Source: Streptomyces tsukubensis
Lineage (GTDB): Bacteria; Actinomycetota; Actinomycetes; Streptomycetales; Streptomycetaceae
DNA length: 64,000 nt
NCBI RefSeq assembly: GCF_009296025.1
Contig: NZ_CP045178.1
Span: forward strand, 4,402,001 to 4,466,000
Reading direction: 5' to 3'
Shown here: positions 45,893 through 54,973 of the stretch, piece by piece
How positions within the stretch are numbered: position 1 is the stretch's first letter
Layout of the letters: every line of letters begins with the position of its first letter
Position numbers and translations under genes: made by a program
Notes under the pieces: generated by a model
Databases searched by the model: none
Told to the model about the DNA's origin: nothing
The model's input: only the letters and a program-made list of their open reading frames with translations

Positions 45893-47137
45893 GTGTCTGT
45901 CGGAACGACGAAACCAGCACTGATCGAGCAGGGGCACTGGCTGACGGTACGGGACTGCGTGAGGGTCCTGGTGGTCGTGCACACACTTACCTTCGCCCAG
46001 CGGTTGCGCGAGGTCTTCGAGCTGTTGGAGACCGACCTGCGCATTCAACTGGTCTTCACGGTCGCACCCCATGCCTTCGGCAACGGGGTCACGGAGTTTC
46101 TGCGGAGCCTGGGCATCACCGCGGTGCCCTGGAAAGAGGCACTGCGGGCCGAGTTCGATCTCGCGCTCGCCGCGGGCTCCCGCGGAGTGCACGAACTACG
46201 TGCGCCGGTCGTACGTATCTCCCACGGGGCGGGGCACATCAAGCCGCTCACCGATGTCACCACGCTGGCGCCCGGCGAGCGGAGAGCGCCGGGGATGCTG
46301 AGCCGCCAGCACCTCTTGCACGAGGGGCGGTTGGTCCCCTCTGCGATCGTCTACGCCCATGACCGGGACCTGGCCGAACTCGCCCGGTCCTGCCCGGAGG
46401 CGCTCCCGGTGGCAGAGGTGGTGGGCGATCCGTGCGTCGACCGGATCATGGCAGGCCGGCCCAAGCGTGAGTCGTACCGCCGTGCGCTCGGCATCGAGGA
46501 CGGGCAGCGGCTCGTGGTGGTCACGTCCACCTGGGGGCCGGCTTCGACGTTCGGGCGGATCGACTCCCTACTGCCGCAGTTGCTCAACCAGTTGCCGGGC
46601 GACGGATACCGCGTCGCGATGCTGGTCCACCCCAATGTGTTCGCGGGCCACGGCGTCCGACAGGTGCACGGCTGGCTGTCCTGCTGCCAGAGCCAGGGGA
46701 TCGCGGTGGTACCTCCGGAAGCCGACTGGCAGGCCCTGCTGATCGCGGCCGACTGGCTTCTCGGCGACCACGGATCACTGGCTGCGTACGGGACGCTCAC
46801 CGAGGCGACGATGCTGCTGACCGCGGGACCCCGACGTGAGGTGTCGGCCTGTTCCCCCGCGGCGCTGCTTGCCGCCGCCGCGCCCGTGGTTTCCCCGGTG
46901 TATCCGCTGGGCGAACAGCTGGAGTACGCGGCGCGGCTGCGCGTCCCGGGGCAGTACGACGATGTCGCCGCTTCGCTGTCGTCGGCGCCGGGCCAGTTCC
47001 ACCGACGGATGCGTGCGGTTGTCTACCGCATGCTCGGGCTGGGAGAACCCGCCCGCCCACCGCTGGTCACCGCGCCGCCCCCGCCGCCGCCCCTGACGAG
47101 GTGGGAGACCTCCGCCGGCAGCGGAGTGGCGCTGTGA
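45893..47137 (+). CDS. GT-B-fold glycosyltransferase/epimerase-like protein
   Basis: 414 aa from the GTG at 45893 (GAGGGGGGATC upstream). The N-terminal Rossmann half runs CVRVLVVVHTLTFAQRLREV, IQLVFTVAPHAFGNGVTEFL and APVVRISHGAGHIKPLTDV. The C-terminal half has VVGDPCVDRIMAGRPKRESY, then LVVVTSTWGPASTFGR and ADWLLGDHGSLAAYGTLTEA, the last matching the GDHGS-type donor-phosphate site seen in CDP-glycerol transferases and UDP-GlcNAc epimerases. Donor and acceptor are unknown. It overlaps the next gene by four bases (GTGA), so the two are coupled. Confidence 0.65.
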   Translation: MSVGTTKPALIEQGHWLTVRDCVRVLVVVHTLTFAQRLREVFELLETDLRIQLVFTVAPHAFGNGVTEFLRSLGITAVPWKEALRAEFDLALAAGSRGVHELRAPVVRISHGAGHIKPLTDVTTLAPGERRAPGMLSRQHLLHEGRLVPSAIVYAHDRDLAELARSCPEALPVAEVVGDPCVDRIMAGRPKRESYRRALGIEDGQRLVVVTSTWGPASTFGRIDSLLPQLLNQLPGDGYRVAMLVHPNVFAGHGVRQVHGWLSCCQSQGIAVVPPEADWQALLIAADWLLGDHGSLAAYGTLTEATMLLTAGPRREVSACSPAALLAAAAPVVSPVYPLGEQLEYAARLRVPGQYDDVAASLSSAPGQFHRRMRAVVYRMLGLGEPARPPLVTAPPPPPPLTRWETSAGSGVAL

Positions 47138-47730
47138 GCGACCGGCGCGCGGCCCCGCGGTCGCGGGTGGCCTGGGCCACCGTGTGCTTCTGTGCGGCAC
47201 GGACCGAAGCGACACCAGGTGGTGTCGGCCCGGACGATGGATCGTCCTTCGTCGCCTGGCGCTCTGATACGGCGCGCGGTTCCGCGCTGATCCGCTTTGA
47301 TCCCCTGGTCTCGTCCGCGGGGCCGTATCCGTATCCGTATCCGTCCTCCTGCTCACACGCACCCGGTCGGCTGCTCTGCGATGTGCACCTGTGGGCGGAC
47401 GTGGGCAGCGTGGAACGGACAGAGCTGACGGAACTCGCCGATGTGCTCGTCGTCGGCGTGCCGCTGCCGCCCGAATCGGCTCACCGACGGGTGCGCGAGC
47501 TGCTGGCGGGCCATCCGGGATGCCTTGCCGCCGCCGTACCCGGTGGGGCCATGACGTGGGTCGTCGGGGTGCGGGACAGGAGGGGTGCCGTCTCGTTCGT
47601 ACGGCCCGAGCGGGGTGGGTCCGATGTCCCGATTCCACCGTGGGCGGCCGTCTCGGTCGTCCACGCCTGGGTGGTGTCCGGGCGATCGCCACGCACGTTG
47701 CGTTCCGTCTCCCTGATGCCGCGCCGCTAG
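47134..47730 (+). CDS. Unknown protein, possibly truncated by a MITE
   Basis: 198 aa from the GTG at 47134, overlapping the GT-B gene stop. Parts recall a PfkB/ribokinase-like domain (SSFVAWRSDTARGSALIRFD; LCDVHLWADVGSVERTELTE; LADVLVVGVPLPPESAHRRV; CLAAAVPGGAMTWVVGVRDR), but the key GAGD motif is not seen, so I leave it unassigned. Its stop codon TAG lies inside the CTAG at the left end of a 181-bp inverted-repeat element, so the natural C-terminus may have been cut. Confidence 0.5.
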   Translation: MSDRRAAPRSRVAWATVCFCAARTEATPGGVGPDDGSSFVAWRSDTARGSALIRFDPLVSSAGPYPYPYPSSCSHAPGRLLCDVHLWADVGSVERTELTELADVLVVGVPLPPESAHRRVRELLAGHPGCLAAAVPGGAMTWVVGVRDRRGAVSFVRPERGGSDVPIPPWAAVSVVHAWVVSGRSPRTLRSVSLMPRR

Positions 47731-47907
47731 GGCGTGTTTCGAAAGTCCCGTCCGGCCCGCGACGCCTGGCACGGCACCTCGCCGCGTTGTCGGGATCGCC
47801 CACGTACACCCAGTACGCGGACGACCCTCCGCCTTGCGATGCACCGCACCAGACGCCGCGGGCCCCGCCCTCCGGGCGGACGACGCTACTTTCGAAACAC
47901 GCCCTAG
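47727..47907. mobile_element. MITE with perfect 20-bp terminal inverted repeats
   Basis: 181 bp. Left end CTAGGGCGTGTTTCGAAAGT; right end is its exact inverse. There is no coding capacity inside. CTAG at both ends may include the target duplication. TTTCGAAA-ended elements of this kind occur in streptomycete genomes and are probably moved by an IS transposase encoded elsewhere. It separates two convergent genes. Confidence 0.85.
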
Positions 47908-47939
47908 TCCGCGGGAGGGCCGGCCGGTCGCGGCGGCGG

Positions 47940-50381
47940 TCACGGCCGCCGCAACCGGCTGTCCAGGCGTCGCGCGTCCTCCGGGCTCAGGCGTCGGAAG
48001 AGCAATCGGGCGGCTTCGAAGTGGCGTACCGCTTCCGCGTGGTCACCAACGGCGTCGGCGGCCCGGCCGAGCCATTCCAGGCAGCGGGCCTCCCAGTGCT
48101 CGGACCGGGCGCTGCCTGCCCGGAAGCGCGCGAGTGCCTCCCGTAAGCGCCGGGCGCCTCCGTCGTGCTCTCCGCAGCGGTCCAGGACATGGCCGAGAAG
48201 GGCCAGGACACGGGTCGCCTCGTACTGCTCTCCCAGCGATTCGAGTGCGGTGTGGGCGCGGCGCAGCTGCTCGGCGGCCGTGTCGAGGTCACCGGCCGCC
48301 AGCGCGGTCTCACCGAGACGTCGCCTGGAGAGGGCGGCTCCGCGCCGGTATCCGATCGACTCCCTCAACCACAGCGCGTGCTCGAAGTGCTCGCGGGCCT
48401 CGTCGAGTCGGTGGGTCAGCAGCCGTACGTGTCCCAGTCCGTTCACGGCCTGGGCCTGATGGCGTACGTCACCGTCGGCCGTGGCCATCTCCAGCGCCTG
48501 CCGGTACCAATCAGCCGCCTCGGGGTATCGGCCCGCGTTGCGCAAGCCGATCGCGCCGGAGGTGAGCATGCGGCCCTCACCCTGCCGCGAACCGCTGTGG
48601 CGTGCCGCTACGAGACCGAGGCGGTGCGCCTCGATCCACATCGCGGACGGACGCAGCCGGAGGAAAAGGGGCCACATGAGGTCTGTCAGTCGCCAACAGG
48701 AGAAATCCCAGCCGACCTGGGCCGAGTGCCGCACCGCGCCCATCAGACCGCCTCGGTGCGTGTCCAGCCAGGAGAGCGCCTCCTCGGGACCGTCGAGGGG
48801 GGTCGGCGGCGCCGTTCCCGTGGGGACATCGTGACCCGGCAGCCGGTGGCTGGGGGTGAGGATTCGCTCCGCGGAAGCCGCGGTGGACAGGCACCAGTCG
48901 ACGAAACAGCGCAGCGTACGCTCGTGTTGCCCGGAGTTCTCCAGTTCTTCGCCGAGTCGGCGGGCGTGCGGTTGGACGAGGTCATGGAATCGATAGGTGC
49001 CAGGACCCGTCTCCTCCAGGAGATTCGCCTCCACGAGAGCGTGGACGGCGATGTCGGTGGTGTCTCCCGATCCCCCGTCCTCGCCCGCGAGCGCGGTCAG
49101 CAACGAGAGGTCGTAGCGATCCGCGGGCAGTAGTCCCGTCCGGCGGTACAGCGCGCGGCTCTCGTCCGGAAGGATGTCGTACGTCATGTCCAGTGCTGTC
49201 CGCATCACGGCCTCTCCATCGGCGCGCAGGGTGTCGACGGCCCCTCGACCTCGGGACAGGATGTCGGCCAGAGCGGACACGGAACGGTAGGGACGCAGGG
49301 CGAGTTGCGCGGAGGCCAGGGCCACCGCCAGGGGCAGTCGGCCGCACAGTCTGACCACTTCACGGGCGGCGGCAGGCTCCCGCACCACACGATTCCCGCC
49401 GCCGATGGCCAGGAGTTCGACGGCCGACTCGGCGGGGAGCCCCTCCAGCCGGTGGACGGACGCGCCCTCGACGCGCAGACCGGTCAGGTTGCTTCTGCTG
49501 GTCACCACGGTGAGGCCGGTCGGCGTGCCCAGCAGAATGGGGCGTACCTGAGCAGCGGTGAACGCGCTGTCCAGAAGGACGGCCAGGTGCAGCCCCGAGG
49601 TCATCGAACGCCACAGCGCACTGCGCTGCGCGGTTCCGGCCGGCACGGAGGACGCGCCGAGCGCGACCAGAAAAGCCTCCAGGACGACGGCCGGCGAGAC
49701 GGGCCCGCCTTCCACGTCGGTGGTCTGTCCGCCCAGGTCGGCGTAGAGCTGGCCGTCCGGAAAGCGGTCGGCGTGCTCGAAGAGCCAGCGGATGGCGAAG
49801 GTCGTCTTGCCGATGCCCGCGAGCCCGCTGACCACGAAGACCTGCGGTGCGTGCGGAGGCCATTGGGCACTCAGCGCGTTCAGGGTCCGTCGGTCGGTCT
49901 CCCGATCGACGAATCGCGCGGAGACCGGCGGCAGCTGCTGAGGCACGGGGAGACGGGGCGGGACCGCTGGGCTCGGCGGGTGGAAGTGGATGCCTCCGTG
50001 GATGTCCCGGGCCTGCACACTGGGGCCGTGGAGTACGGAATCGCCGCCGATGAAGTTGGCAGGCGCGGCGGGCATGGGATCGGGCGGCACACGGTCGGGG
50101 CCAGGATGGTGGCGTAACCACTCAGTCAGCGCGTGCTCGGTCGCGGTGTCGCGTGCGGCCAACGCGTGCAGTGCTCGGGCCAGCTCCTGTCGGATCGGCG
50201 CCCCGACCGGCTCTCCCCCCGGGGCACGCGGGGGCCAGAGGCGGGCGACCGACGGGTCCGCGCGGGCCGCGGTCTCCACCAACCGGGCCAGATCGCGCCA
50301 CGCGGGGGACCCCGGTTCGGCGCCGCAGGCGGCCACGGCCGACAGCAACGCCTCCAGTCCGTCCGACGAGAAAGCACGCAC
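47940..50381 (-). CDS. STAND (NB-ARC) NTPase with TPR repeats
   Basis: 813 aa from the GTG at 50381, chosen for AAAGGAATTGCGG upstream. Residues 1-105 are a helical N-terminal domain of unknown type. At about 112-134 lies the linker GGDSVLHGPSVQARDIHGGI followed by HFHPPS. NB-ARC: Walker A VSGLAGIGKTT (186-194), LHLAVLLDSAFTAAQVRPIL (Walker B/sensor), VVTSRSNLTGL, and LCGRLPLAVALASAQLALRP (GLPLA). TPRs fill 500-800, for example RYPEAADWYRQALEMATADG and EHFEHALWLRESIGYRRGAA. STAND proteins assemble on sensing a ligand and switch on an effector. No effector domain is fused, so a partner through the linker is likely. Confidence 0.88.
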   Translation of the reverse strand: MRAFSSDGLEALLSAVAACGAEPGSPAWRDLARLVETAARADPSVARLWPPRAPGGEPVGAPIRQELARALHALAARDTATEHALTEWLRHHPGPDRVPPDPMPAAPANFIGGDSVLHGPSVQARDIHGGIHFHPPSPAVPPRLPVPQQLPPVSARFVDRETDRRTLNALSAQWPPHAPQVFVVSGLAGIGKTTFAIRWLFEHADRFPDGQLYADLGGQTTDVEGGPVSPAVVLEAFLVALGASSVPAGTAQRSALWRSMTSGLHLAVLLDSAFTAAQVRPILLGTPTGLTVVTSRSNLTGLRVEGASVHRLEGLPAESAVELLAIGGGNRVVREPAAAREVVRLCGRLPLAVALASAQLALRPYRSVSALADILSRGRGAVDTLRADGEAVMRTALDMTYDILPDESRALYRRTGLLPADRYDLSLLTALAGEDGGSGDTTDIAVHALVEANLLEETGPGTYRFHDLVQPHARRLGEELENSGQHERTLRCFVDWCLSTAASAERILTPSHRLPGHDVPTGTAPPTPLDGPEEALSWLDTHRGGLMGAVRHSAQVGWDFSCWRLTDLMWPLFLRLRPSAMWIEAHRLGLVAARHSGSRQGEGRMLTSGAIGLRNAGRYPEAADWYRQALEMATADGDVRHQAQAVNGLGHVRLLTHRLDEAREHFEHALWLRESIGYRRGAALSRRRLGETALAAGDLDTAAEQLRRAHTALESLGEQYEATRVLALLGHVLDRCGEHDGGARRLREALARFRAGSARSEHWEARCLEWLGRAADAVGDHAEAVRHFEAARLLFRRLSPEDARRLDSRLRRP

Positions 50382-50560
50382 GTCCGCAATTCCTTTCGGT
50401 CCCCCGGGAGTCACTTCCCGGTCCGGCTAGGACATGAACTTATACGTCTACTAATCGGTCAACATTGAGCATATGGCGCAGCCTTATGGTCGATCCCCGC
50501 ATGGCCATGACATTCTCGAAAGCTCGGCAGTCACAGGCCCTACCGGCGGGGAGGACGCTG

Positions 50561-53500
50561 GTGGAGTTCGAGATCAGGCTTTCGGGATCGGTGGAGATAC
50601 GCGCAGCGGGCCGCCGCAGTGGACTCGGATCGACGAAGACGAGAGTCACGCTCGCCGCCCTCGCCTGGGACGCTCGCCGTACGGTGAGCGTGGACACCCT
50701 GATCCACCGTATCTGGGACGAGCATCCGCCAAGCAAGGCCAGGGAGGCGCTCCACGCTCACATCTCACGGATCAGAGGGGCCCTGCGGATCGCCGCCGTC
50801 GACGCACCCGCGATCGTCAGCCGCACGAACTCGTATTCCCTGGAGATCGACCCGGCCCAGGTGGACCTGCGCTGCTATACGAGTTGCGTCGAACGAGCCC
50901 GTCCCCTCAGGGACAGCGGTGACGGGGAAGCCGCCCTGCGGCTGCTGAACCGCGCCGACAGTCTCTGGCACGGTGAACCGCTGACCGGGATCACCGGATC
51001 CTGGGCCGAGCACCTGCGTGCCGCCATCGGTGAGACCGGCCTCGTGGCTGCGATGACGCGAGCCGAGATCCTCCTCGACGGAGGAAACTTCGCCGGGGTC
51101 GTTCCCCTGCTCCTGCCGTTGGCCGAGGAGCATCCCGTGGACGAAGCCCTGGCCGAACGGCTGGCCGTCGCTCTGTACGGCAGCAACCGGACGGCCGAGG
51201 CGACCAGGCTGCTCCAGAGGACGCGGCAACGCGTCGTGCGTGACATCGGTCTCGACGCCGGCCGCGGACTGCACCGAGTCCACCAGGGGATCCTGGCGGG
51301 GACCCCTGCCGCGGCTCTGCTCCCACGTGCCGGGGGTGAAAAGAGGCCGAGTTCGCGGCCTGCTCGTCGGGTGCCGGACAACGTCCCGCGCGATGTTCCG
51401 TGGGCCGGACGACGCGACGAACTACGGCAGCTCACCTCAGCGCTCCGCGAGAGACCGGGCGCCTCGGACATCGTCACGGTCGAGGCCATCCATGGAATGG
51501 GCGGTGTCGGCAAGTCGGCCCTGGCTGTCCACCTGGCGCATCGACTACGGGACCAGTTTCCGGACGGGCGCGTCTTCCTCCCCCTGGGCAGTCGCCGTGC
51601 CGAGCCACTCACCCCGGTCCGAGCACTCACCGAACTGCTGCGGCTGCTCGGCCTGCCCAAAAAGGAACTGCCGCGCGGACTCGATGAGTTGGTCGCGCTG
51701 TGGCGCTCGGTGGCACGTGACCGCCGCATGCTGGTGATCCTCGACGACGCGACTTCCTCCGCGCAGATCCGTCCCCTGCTTCCGGGGGCTTCCCCGACGG
51801 CGGTCGTCGTGACCAGTCGCCGACGGCTGCCCGGACTGCCCGGAGTACGTCCGGTCTCACTGGATGTGCTGCCCCCCGAGGACGCGGTGGCGCTCTTCTC
51901 GCAGAGACTGGGGGGAGGGCGTGACACCGATCCGTCGGACGTGGCGGAGATCGTCAGGATCTGTGGGTACCTCCCGCTCGCGGTCGAGATCGCAGCGAGC
52001 CGGTTGCTCGCCCGCGGGTCGTGGACCACGTCCGACCTGCTGCGTCAGTTGGGCGGCGGCGGCGGCCACCTGGCCCAACTGCGGGACGTCGAGCGTACGT
52101 TGGCTCATGTCTTCGCGGTTTCGTACGACTCGCTCAACGCCGAGCAGCAACTTGTCTTCCGCCGTATCGGAATGCACGTGGGGACGGAGTTCGGGGCGGG
52201 GGCCATTGCTGCGGTGACGGGATCCTCACGGGAAGTGGCCGAACGCGTACTCGAAGAACTGTTGGCCCACTCCCTTGTGTCCGAGTCCACTCCACATCGT
52301 TTCGCCATGCATGATCTTCTGCGCGACTACGCGCGATCGCTGATCGAGGCCGGTGACAGCGATTCCGAGGACGATGTCCGACAGGCCGCACAACGGCTGG
52401 TGGGTCATTACGTCCAAACAGCCGACCGGGCCGACCGGCTGGCGTACCCCTTCCGCTCCCGCACGGATCTTGATGTCGGTGATTCCACCACTCCACCGTG
52501 TCCGGAAATCGCCGATTCACGATCGGCGGAACAGTGGTTGATCATCGAGTCGGGCAATCTCCTTGACACTCTGGACTGGCTTGTAAACCATGGCACCGAA
52601 CATCAACTAGCCGTATCCGTCCACGTGTTGGCGGGCTGGTTGGACATGGAGGGACACCTCGCCGCGGCCGAGCCGTTGCTGCGCCGCGCCGTAGCCCATT
52701 GGGGCGCCGCAGGTGACAGCGTCGCCAGGGCGCGAGCCCTGCTCGACCTCTGCGCGGTGTACACCCACGGCTCCCGCTACGACGAAGCGATCTCGGCCGC
52801 ACGCGAGGCGGCCGCTGTCGCGCGGTCTCTGCGGGACAGGGAACTGGAGAGCGAGTGCATCCACCAACTCTCGATCTCCCTGTGGCAGACAGGCCAGTAC
52901 ACGCTGGTCAGGTCGCTTCAGAAAGACTCCTTGAAATTACTTCTGCAAACAGGCAATGTGCTGCGTATCGCGCGCTGTAAGAACCTGCTCGGAATAGCTC
53001 ATCTCCACTTGGGGGAGAACGAGGAGGCGCTGGCGTGCTTCAATTCCTCCCTTTCGGATTTCTCGGAAATAGGTTACAACCGGGGGAGATATACCGCGCT
53101 GAACAATACGGCGGAATTCCATAAGAAGAATGGGCGCCCGGAGAGTGCGGAAGTCGCTTACCGTCAGGCGATGGCGGTGGCGGAGCAGATGGGGAATCCC
53201 AGAGATAAAGCGACGCTGCAAATCAATTTGGCGTCGGTCATGAATGATCTGGGTAGGACCGATGAGGCACTTTCCATGTACGGCTTGGCCCTACCGGTTC
53301 TGCGTGACGTCGGAGACCGGCGCGCGGAGGCCATCGCGCTCACGAGGACCGGCAGGGCGTACCGCGCGGCCGGCCGGGTCGAGGAGGCCCTGCGCCAGCA
53401 CGTCGCCGCACTTGAGGTGGCACGGGCTATCCACGCGGCGGGGGAAGAGGTCGACGTGCTGTACGACTTGGCGCTGGCCGAACGGGACGCGGGGCGCACG

Positions 53501-53629
53501 GCTGACGCTGTGGCGCATCTGGAAGAGAGTCTGGTGGCCAGCCGGCGCTTGGATGCTCCTGCCGAAGAGGCCCGAGCCGCGGGAGTGCTGGCCGAGCTCC
53601 GGGGCGAGAGGACCGCTCGGGAGAACTGA
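50561..53629 (+). CDS. SARP-type regulator with NB-ARC and TPR domains (AfsR-like)
   Basis: 1022 aa from the GTG at 50561, with GGGGAGG seven bases upstream. OmpR-type wHTH at 1-95 (VEFEIRLSGSVEIRAAGRRS; TVSVDTLIHRIWDEHPPSKA; REALHAHISRIRGAL). BTAD at 100-245 (LRDSGDGEAALRLLNRADSL and DEALAERLAVALYGSNRTAE). NB-ARC with Walker A HGMGGVGKSA (311-320), ARDRRMLVILDDATSSAQIR and ICGYLPLAVEIAASRLLARG. TPRs from about 640 to the end. This AfsR-like layout governs antibiotic or peptide metabolite genes. It is divergent from the STAND gene across 180 bp. Confidence 0.92.
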   Translation: MEFEIRLSGSVEIRAAGRRSGLGSTKTRVTLAALAWDARRTVSVDTLIHRIWDEHPPSKAREALHAHISRIRGALRIAAVDAPAIVSRTNSYSLEIDPAQVDLRCYTSCVERARPLRDSGDGEAALRLLNRADSLWHGEPLTGITGSWAEHLRAAIGETGLVAAMTRAEILLDGGNFAGVVPLLLPLAEEHPVDEALAERLAVALYGSNRTAEATRLLQRTRQRVVRDIGLDAGRGLHRVHQGILAGTPAAALLPRAGGEKRPSSRPARRVPDNVPRDVPWAGRRDELRQLTSALRERPGASDIVTVEAIHGMGGVGKSALAVHLAHRLRDQFPDGRVFLPLGSRRAEPLTPVRALTELLRLLGLPKKELPRGLDELVALWRSVARDRRMLVILDDATSSAQIRPLLPGASPTAVVVTSRRRLPGLPGVRPVSLDVLPPEDAVALFSQRLGGGRDTDPSDVAEIVRICGYLPLAVEIAASRLLARGSWTTSDLLRQLGGGGGHLAQLRDVERTLAHVFAVSYDSLNAEQQLVFRRIGMHVGTEFGAGAIAAVTGSSREVAERVLEELLAHSLVSESTPHRFAMHDLLRDYARSLIEAGDSDSEDDVRQAAQRLVGHYVQTADRADRLAYPFRSRTDLDVGDSTTPPCPEIADSRSAEQWLIIESGNLLDTLDWLVNHGTEHQLAVSVHVLAGWLDMEGHLAAAEPLLRRAVAHWGAAGDSVARARALLDLCAVYTHGSRYDEAISAAREAAAVARSLRDRELESECIHQLSISLWQTGQYTLVRSLQKDSLKLLLQTGNVLRIARCKNLLGIAHLHLGENEEALACFNSSLSDFSEIGYNRGRYTALNNTAEFHKKNGRPESAEVAYRQAMAVAEQMGNPRDKATLQINLASVMNDLGRTDEALSMYGLALPVLRDVGDRRAEAIALTRTGRAYRAAGRVEEALRQHVAALEVARAIHAAGEEVDVLYDLALAERDAGRTADAVAHLEESLVASRRLDAPAEEARAAGVLAELRGERTAREN

Positions 53630-54249
53630 GCGGAAGTGCCCCGTCAGATGGGTGTGCGCGTAAATCGGCGCAGCTCTCCCTGTCGTCATCCCGTACGCAT
53701 GCGCTTGATCAAAGAGATAGTCTTCTCATGCGCGAGTCGCTGGCGCCGCCACACCAGCGGAGCTGTGCCTTGCTCGCGTTTCAGATGTTGACCGATGCAC
53801 ATGCAGGATTGAAAGGTACAAACCTTCGTGAAAAACTTCCGCGCCGTCGCCAGATTCATATGCGCCTGCACGCTAACATGCATTGCATGTGCAGTCGCAA
53901 ACGGCGCTGGCCCGACCTATCCGTCGGGCACGTAGACGCTCCGGTGTCCGGGGCCGGGTGTCCGGTGTCCGGGGCCGGTGTCTGTTACCGACCCCGACCC
54001 CGGGCCCGGCACCGGGCACCGGGCACCGGGCACCGGACACCGGGCACGGGGCACCGGCCCCGGACACGCCCGACGGCGCCCACTCGGGCGACCGGCCGAT
54101 TCTGATACGACGACGCCCCTCCGATCAGTACGACTCCGCGGAGCGACTCGGGGCACAGCGGACGGGTTCGTTCCCCGGGCGCGTGACACCTCCGACGGCC
54201 AAGACGCACTGGAGACTCGACCACCCGCAGCCACCGGCCCGGAAGTTGA
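53630..54249. other. Intergenic with GC-rich repeats
   Basis: Between the SARP-like gene and an I36 inhibitor remnant. 53940-54065 has repeated CCGGGGCCGGTGT and GGGCACCGGGCACC units. The part near 53700-53880 is less GC-rich. No gene supported. Confidence 0.4.
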
Positions 54250-54472
54250 CGGTGCTCGTCGTTTCGAACGTTCCCACGCTTTCCACCTACGGGGCCAACG
54301 ACTCGGGCAGCTCGTTCTACAACAACTCCCGGCGCGCGGTGACCCTCTACACCAACAACGGCTACGCCGGCCAGGAACGGACCCTGGGCCCTGGGCCCTG
54401 GGCCCTGGCGAAGAATTCAGGACGGCGCCCGCCGGCTTCAACGACAAGATCTCCTCGGTCAAGTTCCGCTGA
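54250..54472 (+). pseudogene. Remnant of a peptidase-inhibitor family I36-like gene
   Basis: One frame reads VVSNVPTLSTYGANDSGSSF, YNNSRRAVTLYTNNGYAGQE and RTLGPG. The end EEFRTAPAGFNDKISSVKFR then follows in the next frame. The break is a 7-bp repeat (CTGGGCC, three copies at 54384-54404); with one copy the read-through would be RTLGPGEEFRTAPAGFNDK. I36-like proteins are small secreted beta proteins that inhibit metalloproteases. There is no signal peptide in the preceding sequence, so the 5' end is also missing. Confidence 0.65.
54384..54404. repeat. Three copies of a 7-bp repeat causing a frameshift
   Basis: CTGGGCC three times. Two extra copies add 14 bp and break the I36-like frame. Confidence 0.9.
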
Positions 54473-54973
54473 CCCCATCACGGGCCGGGCGGAACGGCAC
54501 CCGCCCGGCCCGGCCCACGCATCGGCTGACACAGCAGGCCACTCGACCACGCAGACACACGTGACGGGCGTTGTCGGCTCCGGCCATGCGAAAACATGCC
54601 TCGTGCGCCGAGGCAACTCCCCAACGCGCTCCCGATTTGAGGATGGCGCCCGCCCATCCCGTCCGCTCACCGGCGGTCTGCTTCGTTCATGGACGGCTGT
54701 CGCCCCGTTCCGGGCGCGACCGGCACCTGCCATGGGGGCGGAAGAGTTCGACTTCTCAGCTCGGCGTCAGCTGTATCGCGCGGTCGCTGCTCTGATGTTG
54801 CCGAACGCGGTGCCCTCACGAGTGGGACAAGTACCCGATCCCCGAGTCCGTGACCCACATAGCAGTGCTGTCATCCAGCCTCCACGGGCCCTTCGACAAC
54901 GTGGCTCGCACTCCCTCGCGGTCCTGTACGGAATGCGGTTCGGCCCCAAGCTTTGATCGTCATTCCCCGAGAG
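54473..54973. other. Gene debris, nothing intact
   Basis: Short runs look once coding (for example WDKYPIPESVTHIAVLSSSL on the plus strand near 54830), but no frame has a start, a ribosome site and a proper length. A decayed gene is likely. Confidence 0.3.
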
